This document shows positions 37,020 through 48,290 of a stretch of 64,000 bases of DNA, one piece after another. The DNA is from Artemia franciscana (taxonomy: Eukaryota; Arthropoda; Branchiopoda; Anostraca; Artemiidae). The stretch lies in NCBI RefSeq assembly GCF_032884065.1, contig NC_088873.1:37683823-37747822 (forward strand), given 5' to 3'. Made by a program: the position numbers and the translations under genes. The notes beneath the pieces are model-generated. The model was not told the DNA's origin. It made no database searches and saw only the letters and a list, made by a program, of their open reading frames with translations. Positions within the stretch are counted from its first letter, which is position 1. Every line of letters starts with the position of its first letter.

Positions 37020-37740
37020 TACTGCTGCTACTACTACTAACAACCCACTGAAGCACCATGCTGCCTGAGGCCAACACAGCTGTGCACGTTCTTCTTCCAT
37101 CCAATTGTACGGAAAGCTTCCCTCCTTACACCCTCACAAGAATTTCCTTTAAAGCCCTTCTTACGACCTCTTTCCACCCCAATCGGTGATGGCTATATAT
37201 GGCCCATTTCGTTTGGACTTAGATGAATGGCCAAAAAGGATGATTTTTGGCAATATGTCATTCTTCATCTGCACAACGTTTCCTAGCCATTTTAACCTTT
37301 CTTTATTATATCTCTACAATGTGGGATAGAATCAGACTTTACATATAGCTTGCTGTTTGAAATACGGTCAGTCAAACGGGCACCCCCCAAACTATCTGTC
37401 GACAGTTCCTATAATCCTCCTCCATTTTCCAAAGCGCCCACGGTTCAGACCCATGCTTGACCAGTGTCTTCACTGTAGCTTCCAGTGTTCTGATCTTGGT
37501 TTGCAGACTTGTCTTTCTATTCTTCCAAACTTTTTTTTGCTGTCAAAAAACACCCTGGGACTTGCCTACTCTACTTTTTACATCTTCGCTGTATCCACCG
37601 TATTTACTAATAATGCTACCCAGATCTGTCAAGCTATTCACTTGACAGATATTCTTGTTAGACTACATTACCTCTTCACCTTCATTCATTCCTAGTCCAA
37701 GCAATTTAGTCACATATGATTTAGAAACATCTGTGTTGAT
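37020..37740 (-). mobile_element. LINE 3' end (RTE-like), best-preserved C-terminal region, minus strand
   Basis: Translated on the minus strand, with several breaks, it gives the C-terminal region of a non-LTR retrotransposon polyprotein just after the reverse transcriptase. Blocks seen are LGSIISKYGGYSEDVKSR, KKVWKNRKTSL, IRTLEATVKTLVKHGSE, WALWKMEEDYRNC and LTVFQTASYM. The left end carries a tail of GCTACTACTACTA triplets, the 3' tail of the element. It is cut off at the 5' side. The RTE-like assignment rests on this motif pattern and is less certain than the LINE call. Confidence 0.8.
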
Positions 37741-40700
37741 TTATAATATGTCACACAAATAAACAAATCAGTCAATGCAAACTTTTCAATACGGAACTGC
37801 ATCAATGCGTAATTTCTCTTTGCCAGTACCTTAGAACCAAATGCCTTTTTGAATGGCAATATTCAAAGCAGGGACATATCAAAAAAGTAGAAATTAAACG
37901 ATCGAATATTACCTTTAAATTCAAGCTTTTATTTACAAAAAAATCCAATATAGGATATGCTCAAGCTTCTTACCCTTCGCAATTAGTATGTGGGTCAATG
38001 TTAACCCATTCCTGTGTTAGTGAGTCTGACCTCGAGCTTTTCTGATCCTCAGTGCTCATAAATGAGCCTATGCACCGTTCGTGATAATGTCACAAAATAA
38101 TGTCATGATATATGTCAAGCTATCTGTCAAGAATCAAGTGCGTTTATTTACTAATTGCTACCCAGATATGTCAAGCTATCCTCTTGACAGATCTTCTTGA
38201 CAGATCTTCTTGTTAGACAACATTACCTCTTCACCTTCATTCATTCCTAGTCTAAGCGATTTAGTCATTCGTAACATTAATTTTTTGAACCTATTCTTGC
38301 ACCCTGAACTCTTCAAACCTCCAAAGATCGTTCATTATGCTAATATTTCTAAATTGGAAATATAAATTATCTGTATAATCAAGTCAAGCAGAATCTTACT
38401 TTCCCATTTGATTTTATGCTCTCCCATGATCTTTGCCGTGCTGCATAGGACATAGGATGAAAAAAGATGAGAAAATAAAAATATGCTGCCATTTACTTCC
38501 GAAACCTAGTCTTAAGATTTCGGTTAAAGATGACCGGGGGTGGGGGGTTCAGGAGGGGTGTTCTGATGAAACAAATCAATCTCATGAAACATGCGGAAAA
38601 TCATTGCTGTTTACGGGAAGGCTGAAGACTGGGTGATTAAGATGAAGTATGCAGTTTTGTATTAGTAGTGAAGTTTTTCTAAAATGTAGGCTATCATAAT
38701 GTTACTCTTAAAATTCCTCCCATTCATTATATATATTGAGATAAACCCGATTTTGTAAAGGAGGGGCTAATTTCTACCAATGATTTGTACCGCGAAAAAT
38801 AATGACCATATGCCACTACTTTGGGTAATTTTGAATTTGGTAAAAATTTTGTTATATTTTTTGGTTGTTTGAAATTAGTGAAACCCATATTAAATTAGGC
38901 TGAAGGATTCCTTTGAGGATACTGTTCTAAATGACGTCTAATAATATGAATAAGATTTCCTGCCTGTGATTTTCTGAGGGTAATATGAAGGTTTCCTATA
39001 GGAAGTCTGAGTCTGAAAATAACCTTAAGAGGCTTTCTGGATGATCTTTTTTTCCTTGCTATTATACCATTCTCAGAACATTGTTTTACTCTTTTCTGGG
39101 TGATTTTACTGAGCTATTTTTCCTAGAAAGTTGTAACTAGGGATGTAGAAAGTTGTATGAAAGTGTAGAAAGTTGTAGTTGTAACTCAACTTCTGGTTTA
39201 TGGTAGAACCGTATCTGTTCTGCATCCACGTGGCTTTCTTTTGCTCTCAAATGCTAATGTTTGCGTTGAAAATGCCATATTTCGGTGTGGAAACGTGCCA
39301 AAAGCTCCAAAAAATAAAAATTTCGTATATTTAAAAAAATTTTAAAGACGAAAATGACTAGCGAGACCTACTTCTATTTTGATAGGGATTCAGTAATGAT
39401 GACCTACTACCCAGATGAAATATTTCAGTATTTTTTGATTTCGGAAATTCATTGGGAATTTCGAAACAAGAGTATAACATCTCTCTAAAATGGCGTTGGA
39501 CCGAAATAATAAGTACATTTTTGGAAACATCATTGGCTATAAACAGAAATCAATAATCATCTTTGAACACACAACCGAAATCACCTTTGAAAACACAGAA
39601 AACCGCATTGATGTTAGAATCGAGACACCAATGTCTCTTTTTTTCTCCATCGCTAGAAGACTGCTGGAAGATCGTAGGGGGGTGGTGGTTAAATGCTGTT
39701 TCGAAACCTAATGCTCATTTTTACGCATTTTTTATAATTTTGTCTTGACAGGCCCAGATTAAAGGGCCATTTGGCACCAAAATTGACACTACTTGGTGCC
39801 ATTTTCCGAGTAAAGAAGGCTAGGAAACTAGTTTGACTCACTTTAAATGTTTGGTACGCCCGCGTTGGACTCGAAATTTATATTGAAAATCTGCATATAA
39901 AATGTCAATATATTGTGTGTCAATATATCTAAAATGTGAATATAGCTTGTGTCCTGTCTCAAGTAAAAGTAAGGCAGTAGATCTTCTGGTAAATTTTGGT
40001 GAGGGAATTTTATGAGTATGTAGAATGATGCTTATTTAGCCATATTTACTATCATGTGGTAGTCACAGCGCTATGTGTGGGTTAGGAATTTGGAGCGCCG
40101 AAACCAATAAAGAGTAGTGTTTGTTTCTCTGATGAGTCCTATTTGATGATGATTAGTTTGAAATAAATTACTTGAATATGGTGGCCTCTGGTTTTGAGTT
40201 CAGGATAGCTTATATTTACTAACTACAATCTTGTTTGTCCGTGGGTCTTTTTTATGGGCTGACTTTATTTGGGTATATTGTTTACCCTAGGTTTTTGTTA
40301 GGCAACGTCAAAACCTTATTCAAGTGCTTTTCTATTCAAATTACCAATGCTGAAAGAAGTTATTTTTCTTATACTGAATGTTTCTTTTGCCACATTCTGG
40401 ATCTGCTCGTATTGTTTATTGCCGCAACCACGCATTGCGCTCTCGGCCGAAGGTAGAAAATTAGGACATTAGTACTTGCGCTACGCGGACCATTGGTCAG
40501 CATGCGATTTTTTTTAAGTTCTATGTATTGTTAGAAATTTGGCCATAGGATGGATCTTTGGTAATATTGGATCTTTAAAGAAAGGTCAAAAATAATTATT
40601 TCTCGTTGTGTTCTGTCTTTGTTTGGATGGTTTAGGTTTCTTTGCTCACAAACAGAAAAATAATGTTTGTTATTTACAAACACTGCACCCAAGACGTGTT

Positions 40701-40776
40701 TTCACAAGTATAAGTTGGGTAAAAACAGGTCTCAGGCTATTAAAAGGGAAAGATAGAAGTAACATCTGATTGACTT
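37741..40776. other. Intergenic DNA with one LINE internal fragment
   Basis: At 38140-38275 a fragment repeats the sequence of 37605-37715 (GCTACCCAGAT, CTTGACAGAT, CTTCACCTTCATTCATTCC). It is a second piece of LINE with its own small duplication of TTGACAGATCTTC. The remaining DNA shows no supported gene. A 73-residue frame at 39490 begins at a reasonable ATG but has no recognisable content. Confidence 0.5.
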
Positions 40777-41938
40777 GTTTCTAGTCTACTAACGCCAAAC
40801 TTCGATGTCAGAAAAAGAATTTTATATTGCTAACATCATAGATATTCTCATAGGAAACAATCTGAGATAGAAAAAAAAAAGTTCACCGCTAAGAGGGCAC
40901 TGACTGTTGAAAAATTTGTCTATTGAGCAAAGTGGGCGAGTATGCAAACGGGTGTGTATATGTGTTAAATTAAAATAGGATTGGGATTACATACCATGTG
41001 AGGAATTTGTTTGTGTTCTCTTTTTCGTTTTTAAACTGATAACAGGTAACACACACATACATAAGAATTTGTTCTGGAGGAAACACAATGTTCCCGGATG
41101 GGCATGGGGTTAATTTCGAAAAAGGTAATACAAAAAATCTCCACTATATCCCTGCTAATACCAGACACAGGGTGAACCAGGGGGACTTTGCAAGGGCGTA
41201 ACTCTACCAACGATCTCGTGAATTTTGCAACTTCTTCCCATAAATGCCTGTAATATTCTTATTCGCCAGTTTTGTTTCTACGAATTTGTCCCAGGTTTTC
41301 CAAAAATTCCAGAGTAGCCTACATGCCTGACTGCAATAGAATCAAAATACACCAATAAACATTTTTTGGCCACTTTGACTGTTTCTAGTCTACTAATGCC
41401 AAACTTCGACGTCAGACAAAGGATTTTATGCTACTAACATGATAGATATTTCTTTAGGAAATGTTGAAAATTTGTCTATTGACCAAAGTGGGTGGGTATA
41501 CAAGTGGGTGTGTATATGTGTCTAATTAAAATCGAATTGGGATAACATACCATGTGAGAAATTTGTTTATGTTCTCTGTTTCGTTTTTAAACTGATGACA
41601 GGTAACACACACATTCATAGGAATTTGTCTGGAGGAAACCCAATGTTCCCGGATGGGCATGGGCTTAAACTCGAAGAAAATAATACAAAAAATCTCCACT
41701 ATATCCGTGCTACTATCAGGCATAGGATGAACCGTGGGGGGGGGAGTGCAAGGGCGTAACTCAACAAAAAATCACATGAATTTCGCAACTTCTTTCCATA
41801 CTTGCCTCCAATATTCTTATTCGCCAATTTTATTTCTACGAATTTGTCATTCTGTTCGGATTAATTAATTCAAGAGTAGCCTACATGCCTGATTGCAATA
41901 GAATCAAAATCAGTAATGAACATTTTTTGCCACTTTTC
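40777..41938. repeat. Tandem duplication, 604-bp period
   Basis: The segment 40777-41380 is repeated at 41381-41938 in direct orientation. Both copies contain TTTCTAGTCTACTAA, AATGTTCCCGGATGGGCATG, AATCTCCACTATATCC and AGAGTAGCCTACATGCCTGA. The copies differ at scattered sites and by small indels, including a G-run in the second. Neither encodes a recognisable protein. Confidence 0.92.
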
Positions 41939-43319
41939 TTCGTTGTTTCTTTTACCCTGCCGTCTCGTTGTTCCTCATACCTTGTTTTATTCATTACTTT
42001 CCTGCTACATAACTGATTTTGTGGATGTTTCATGCTATAAACATTGGTCAGTTGGACGTTATTGAAAACATAATGGGCCAGAATATTCAAATCAAATGAG
42101 GTTAAATGCGCTAACCATGGGTGTGCGAACTTAATAATGGAAACATCCTTGACAGACATTTTTTTCTTCTTACAATTGTTTTAATTTCCTTAAGTTTAAC
42201 AGCATTTGTTATACCACTTTGTCACTTTCAAGGACTTACAGAAAAACAAAAATTCTTCCACGCTCAGCTAGCCAATAGGAGCAAGAATAAAGTGTCTACG
42301 TGATATTGTTGATCTGGAAATTCTTGCGGAAAACCATGGATGCCTTTTCTCTTGATTTCGAAACACATGGGAGGACTGGCAACAAGAGAACAGAGAATAT
42401 TACGAAAATGTTTTTTTGATGGATGACTTGAAAAAAAAAGTTGAGGAAAGGACAAATTAAGTAAATGATGGATAATCACGCTGTGATGTTAACCGACTTC
42501 AAAGATTCCTCAATTAAATGAAAATAGATGAAATAAATGAAGGAAAATATTACGATGACGGCCAGGGAGGCCTGATAATCAGGACTCAAAATGCAGACTA
42601 ACCAATGAAATTGGGACCAGTCAGAAATCATTTGAAAACTAAGATAAATATTTGGGTCCCTGTTTTGTCTTAACTACGCCCTCTGACAAATGCTTAGCTC
42701 TTGTCAGGGCCATCATAACATGTGACTTAATGGGCTCTTGCCCATAGTCCATGAACTTAGGGGCTCTGTACCAACATGTGCTGAGTGACATGGAGAAGAA
42801 AGTGAAAAGAAAATAAATACTAATGAAATGAAATATTTTGGACAATATAAATTAGAGAGTGACCAACTAAACCAAAGAAGAAAATTTTAAAAATCGACGA
42901 ATTTATGGCCAGTAAGAAGAAAAAGGAGAACAGTGAAACTAATATTTCCCCTGTATACAAGAAGGCGTCCTCAGCGTTGAGAAATAAAGAATAAAGCATA
43001 TCAACTTAAAAAACGAAGGAATCCGAAATCTAAGGGAATAATGATAATAATAATAATAAAAAAATCAAACTCAGCTGTTCAATGGCTACTCCATGAAGAT
43101 CGGCTTGATTTTTCTTTTTATTATTTTTCTTATTTTTGATTCCTTTCTTTTTTGAAGCTGTCGAGGTTTTTATTCTTGCTTTCTCAACGCCGAGGTCGAC
43201 TTCTTGTATTCATGCAAAATATTCGTTTGATTGTTCTTCTTTTTCTTTTGTCATTTTTCACGATTTTCTTATTTGGTCCTGTCATAATCGGGCAGTTTCT
43301 CTTTAGGTCTTTTATGAAG
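41939..43319. other. Intergenic DNA, no gene seen
   Basis: No recognisable gene. A short ATAATAATAATAATAA run near 43040 and the GAAGGAATCCGAAATC word next to it recur inside the family A copy at 44045-44270. Confidence 0.45.
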
Positions 43320-43570
43320 ACAGCTGCTACTACTACCAACTTATTGCAGCACCAAGCCTCTTAGGGCCAACAAAGCTGCGCATGCTCGCCCTCTACCTCA
43401 AGCTATTCAAAGCTTCGCTCTTTTACTCCCTCCCAGCCTCTCCGGTAGTTCCAGTTTCCTTCAAATCATTTCTTATGGCCCCTTCCATTCTATTCGGGAA
43501 TGAGTTGCTTTTCGTTTAGCTCCTGATTGATGGCCTAAACGCACAATCTTGGGCAATCTGTAATATGCTG
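43320..43570 (-). mobile_element. LINE 3' end fragment (RTE-like), minus strand
   Basis: Triplet tail GCTGCTACTACTACC at the left, then CAGCACCAAGCCTCTTAGGGCC-type and TTCCTTCAAATC-type blocks shared with the other LINE copies. It is 5'-truncated after about 240 bp, about 40 bp before a family A copy begins. Confidence 0.72.
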
Positions 43571-43610
43571 AAAAATAAAGTTACTTGGTTGAAAATAAAA
43601 ACGAGAACCA

Positions 43611-45247
43611 TCAAACAATTCTTGGTAGAGAACTGTAAGTAAGGGACGACTCGACCCAATATTAACCGAGACTAATAATAATAATAAAAAAAAAATCAAA
43701 TTTTGGTAACAATTCATGCGTCAAAAAATTTAGATTTTTCTGCTGATTCCAAATTTATAAAATTGATTAAGTTTAATGTTACCCATCAACAGCTATGAAC
43801 CTAAGAAAATTTGACTGATTTTTTTTTTTGGAAAAGGGAAACCAAAAAGCCCAGTGATTTTAATGAAAATCACACCATCAGATTCAGTATATCCGAGAAC
43901 TCTACTATAGAAGTTTTAAGCTCTTATTTGCAAAAACGTGGATTTTTGAACTCTACGGCTCATTCGAATGGAAATTAAAAGTTTTAGTGACCTTTTTGAA
44001 TGACTGAAAAGATTGGAGGGCAACGAGCCCCGTTCCCACACCACTATATCAACTTAAAAAACGAAGTAATCCGAAATCAAAAGGAATAATAATACAGAAA
44101 TAAATCCCAGGTGTTCAATAACTACTCCATTCGAATGGAAATTAAAAGTTTTAGTGGCCTTTTTAAGTGACCAAAAAGATTGGAGGGCAACGAGCCCCCG
44201 TTCCCACACCACTATATCAACTTAAAAGATGAAGGAATCCGAAATCAAAAGGAATAATAAAAAAAAAAATCAATCTCAGGTGTACAATAGCTACTTCTTA
44301 AGTGACCAAAAAGATTGCAGTGCAACGAGCCCCCGTTCCCACACCACTATTTCCCCAAAGAAATCCGATCAAAATTTTGATACAGGCATTTTATTCCTCA
44401 TAGTTGAAAGGTCCAGTAACAATGCCTATGGGAATGACATGGCCCCCAAAAGCCCATGGAAAAAGGACTGTAAGCTATACAATTTCCCCATTGTTTGTAT
44501 ACAGTTTTTGTTATTGGGAAATATATGGGAATGTGTTTTTTTTTTTTGGGGGGGGGGGTTATTTTTCGCTGGGGGATTTTCCACGGGGAGTATTTTCAAT
44601 GGAAAGGAAATTTTCCGTGTTTAATTTTCCCTGGAAGTGGGAGAAAGATTTAAAATCTTAAATCCGGCGCGATTTTAAAAATGATCGTAATTTTTTTATT
44701 TTTTTATTTTTTTTCCAGAGAAAGATGGGTTTACTAATATAAATAACAAAACAAAACAAGCAAATGGCCCGAAGCAAAGCTTGTTTGGGCTTACAACCCC
44801 AATACACATACAAATAAAAATGATACGAAAAAGAAGAAGAAAATAAAAAAGAAAAGAAAAGAAAAAGAAAGGAAAAAAGACAAGAAAAGAAGAAGAAAAA
44901 AATTCAATTAACCTGCATTTAACCTGCATGAAATAAAAAAAGTTTTATTTCAGTTTTTTTGACTGAAAGTAAGGATCGACATTATAACATAAAACGAGCA
45001 GAAATTATTCCGCATATGAGAAGGACTACCCATCCTCTATCTCCCGCTATTTCTGCTAAAGTTTGATCTTTCTCCCAATTCTTTAAGAAGTGGAATAAGG
45101 AGCTTTTTAAAGGACTAAAAAACTGCATTGTAACTAGCAAGGGGTAAAAGGTCATCCCCCTCTCATACCCAGAATAATTTCTGTTGGTTTTCAGTTTTAA
45201 TGTTACTTCATACTTTTAGTTGAAAAACTTGTTTTCTTTTATTTAAT
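43611..45247 (+). mobile_element. Family A repeat, diverged, with internal tandem copies
   Basis: Starts TCAAACAATTCTTGG with a partly preserved hairpin and ends in a diverged foldback (44940-45247) finishing TTATTTAAT. Between 43960 and 44350 a block of about 165 bp (AAAAGTTTTAGTGACC, GGAGGGCAACGAGCCCC, CACACCACTATATCAACTTAAAA, GAATCCGAAATC) occurs two and a half times in tandem. That block fuses family A body with foreign sequence also seen at 43005-43060, so the expansion followed a rearrangement. Confidence 0.72.
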
Positions 45248-47361
45248 CCGGAACAGAGTTGGGCAAATTCAAAAGTCATAAGAAAAGTCGAAAACAGGAA
45301 AGTGACCAATAATTTGATAAAGAGGTGTGAGTACATGATAATGAAGTGTGAGCCAGCCATTTGAGGACATAAAAATGGGAATCTGCGCTCGAAGCCTCCC
45401 TGTTTCTATGTCTACTATATAAATATACCGAAGAAAATTACAGACGCATATTCCTTTTAATAACAAAAAATGCATTATCTACTAAGAACATTAGAAGAAA
45501 AAGGTAAAAAAGACAAGAAATTTAAATAGTAGAGAAACTACTGAAAAAAGAAACGTAAACGGCTTGCCATATTAAAAGACCAGGAAATCTGTACCTTAGT
45601 GAGAGTAAATCCTTCAATTATTGCCCCAAACCAGGGAAAGGCCGCTGATAAGTGACAAAATATCCATGGAACCACCAATGGTAGGCTAAGTAGCTTAAAC
45701 AGTGTATTCGACAATTGCTGATTTCAATCCTCACCTCCAATGGAATACCAAAAACGCATAAGAGAATAATCATACCCCCACCCCTTAGCAGATATTTCTT
45801 CAGTCCCTCGCCTTAAAAAAAAAAAAAAAAAAAACTCATCGGCTGTCCAACAAACATGTACGCAAAATTTTTCTTTTGGGGGAGCAGTGAAAAAAATAAT
45901 TTGAACAAGAACCGCTTAAAAATACAGGAAAATTTTGAGTTTTGGAGGAGGATTACCCACTCTCAAAACCCCCTACGCACATCTCTGCTGGTTATGCTCT
46001 GATCATACTTTTGTTTTATGTTAGTGTCTACTATGTGTCCGAAGTGGCCGACGCTTATGCCGGAATTTAATTTTGGAGAAGGGGGCACATTTAAAGCGCA
46101 AAAAGTACACAAAAATAGGAAATCTTACTGTAAAAGTATTTTTAATCTTGAAATTCCATTAGATTGAGTGAAATACCTCCCTTGTCTCTCCCCCTCCCAG
46201 TGGTGGTTCTTGCCTCTCTTGTGCCCAGGCCAAAATCTTGATTGTCTCCCACAAAATTTTCAGGCAAATTTTAACAAAATTTTCATTTTCATTAGCAAAA
46301 TAATTTTCAATTTATTCCTCAATTAATAATTCATTGTTGAATTATTTTTTTGTTTATTATTTAAATTGTTTAGTTGTTATTAATTATTTAAATTTGAGCA
46401 TTTTTATTTAGTCAATTAATATTTTATTAATTGTTTTCATTTATTAACTGCGCTCTCCACTTTATTTAATAAAAATAAAATTTCAAAAATTACAAGATAA
46501 TTATAATCGTTAGATTATTTCTTTGAAATTGCGCCCCCCTAAAATTCCTTTACTCGGGGTAAGTGCCTTTTCAGTCTCTCCCTTGAAACTGTCTCTGCCC
46601 TCCCTTCTTCGTGCATGAACCTTTAAAAAAGCGTGTGCAAATCATAACCACCTGTGTCTGCCGTCATTTACATACAATCAAGAAACTGCGAACAGCAATT
46701 GTACATAGAGCATAGCTTGCTTTTGTTCATAATACGTTTTGGTTTTGTGACGTGCTATTTCCTTTCAATTTACTGTGAAAATCCATGGAGTTATCAAGGC
46801 GATTAATTCCTGAAAAGAATGACACGGCAACAATTTTAGTGTTGTGGCGAAGAGGGAAATTTTTGGCAGTCTACTCCGACCGGTGTTGCGCAATGATACC
46901 TTCACAATACGTGTTTTTTGGATTATTTAAACCAGCTGAATTTAGCCGGAAGAGATAAAAACAAAAAACTCCGTGGAGCTTGCTATTGCTGTTGCTCTGT
47001 GCTTAACTCTATAATGCAACAGTTTGCTGAGGGTTTTTTTTCGTTTAAGAGTTGTAGATACGTCATTTGTTGTGTAATCGAGGTTTTGAAATTTTTTTCG
47101 TGTTTTTTAGTATATTACTTAGTTGTTTTAGAGACTTCATACCAGGTGTAGTGGGAAGATTGTCTGTGTTTAATATATTAATTCATCCGTTGGAATACAT
47201 ATTTTTATTTATTGTACTGTAGGGGATTTGTAAAGTAAACAAGTAAGCTTTTCATCTATTTTATGATAGGTTCAATGGCCGGCTGTCTAATTAATTGGCT
47301 GTAAAGTTTTTTTTTTTTTTTTTTTTTTTTTTAGGACCTTCTCTAAAATGCTGAATAGTGG
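45248..47361. other. Intergenic DNA upstream of the CENP-B-like gene
   Basis: Very AT-rich at 46290-46480. A poly(T) run of about 27 bases lies at 47307-47333. No exon was recognised, though a 5' noncoding exon or promoter of the downstream gene could lie here. Confidence 0.4.
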
Positions 47362-47391
47362 GAGAATTTTGAACTTAATATCAAAATTTAG

Positions 47392-47470
<79 letters not shown>

Positions 47471-47628
47471 ATATTTAATATATTATGTAATTAGTATTTA
47501 ACATGCAGCTTGTATTTGATATAAATTTAAGTTATTTGTGTATTTTTCAGAATACACTCGATAAGTGAAGTTAGGTTCTTTCGTGAAACAAACTAGGAGA
47601 ATTTTGAACTTAATATCAAAATTTAGCG

Positions 47629-47696
<68 letters not shown>
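47362..47696. repeat. Duplicated segment carrying two long (TA)n tracts
   Basis: A 40-bp leader (AGAATTTTGAACTTAATATC, AAAATTTAGC-TCATATAT) occurs at 47372 and again at 47599. Each copy runs into a TA tract of about 65 bases (47395-47463 and 47632-47696). The pair arose by tandem duplication of leader plus microsatellite, with a period of about 230 bp. Confidence 0.92.
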
Positions 47697-47699
<3 letters not shown>

Positions 47700-47918
47700 C
47701 ATCTTCATTATTTGTTGTTTCCAGATTTTTAAACCTTAAGTGTGACTGGCGTCAGATAAACAGAAATGTACGCTTCCATAAACCCCCAGTGACTCTTCCC
47801 TAAAAACGGATTTATTGTATTTGGCGTGTCCATAACCTATGCCTTTTATTTCAGGAATTTGGATTCTTAGCAGTCATGTTACGTATGTGTTTTAGCAGAA
47901 CCACGTGTTTATGTTAAA

Positions 47919-48290
47919 ATGGAACACAACACGATTGCCAACCCTGAAATATCAAGTGAACTGAAGATGCATTTTATCGGCACATCTCCAGTAATGAGAA
48001 CATCCGTAATACGGAAAGCCCCGCCTGAGATCGTACCAGAAAATGGAACTTGTAGTTCATCTAGCTCTTTAGGACACTCGTCAAGCAATGAAGAGCTGAA
48101 AGAGCTTAAAGGAAATGAATCTGCCCAGGAACCAGCAAGCTGTAGTGGCTTAGAGGTCAAAAGCAGAAAAAGAGGTGCAGGCTCGAGACTAGAACTGCCA
48201 TTGAGAGAGAAGATTAAGGTCATTAATGCAAGAGACTCGGGGAAAACTATGAGGCAGATTGCACTTGAGTTTGGCTGTGGCAAAACTCAG
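47919..48290 (+). CDS. CENP-B/Tigger-like DNA-binding protein, exon 1
   Basis: This encodes residues 1-124. A Ser-rich acidic N-terminus (residues 45-75) is followed by a basic KSRKRGAGSR patch (81-90, possible nuclear signal) and the start of a pipsqueak-type helix-turn-helix from about residue 93 (LPLREKIKVINARDSGKT, then IALEFGCGKTQ). The ATG has a good context (AAAATGG) and an in-frame stop lies upstream at 47868. A possible 3' splice site (TGTGTTTTAG) lies at 47886-47895. The exon ends at a GTAGGT donor in phase 0, inside the HTH domain, and the next exon completes it exactly. The family includes CENP-B, jerky and Tigger-derived proteins, which bind DNA. Whether this gene is domesticated or a transposase gene cannot be told, because no DDE domain is in view. 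Confidence 0.8.

Noticed and set aside
39490..39711. Small protein-coding gene of 73 residues
   Set aside because: No recognisable domain, no supporting splice or polyadenylation context, and length within chance for this composition.
47909..48283. 124-residue minus-strand frame opposite exon 1
   Set aside because: It is the antisense of the CENP-B-like exon, which has clear domain content on the plus strand.
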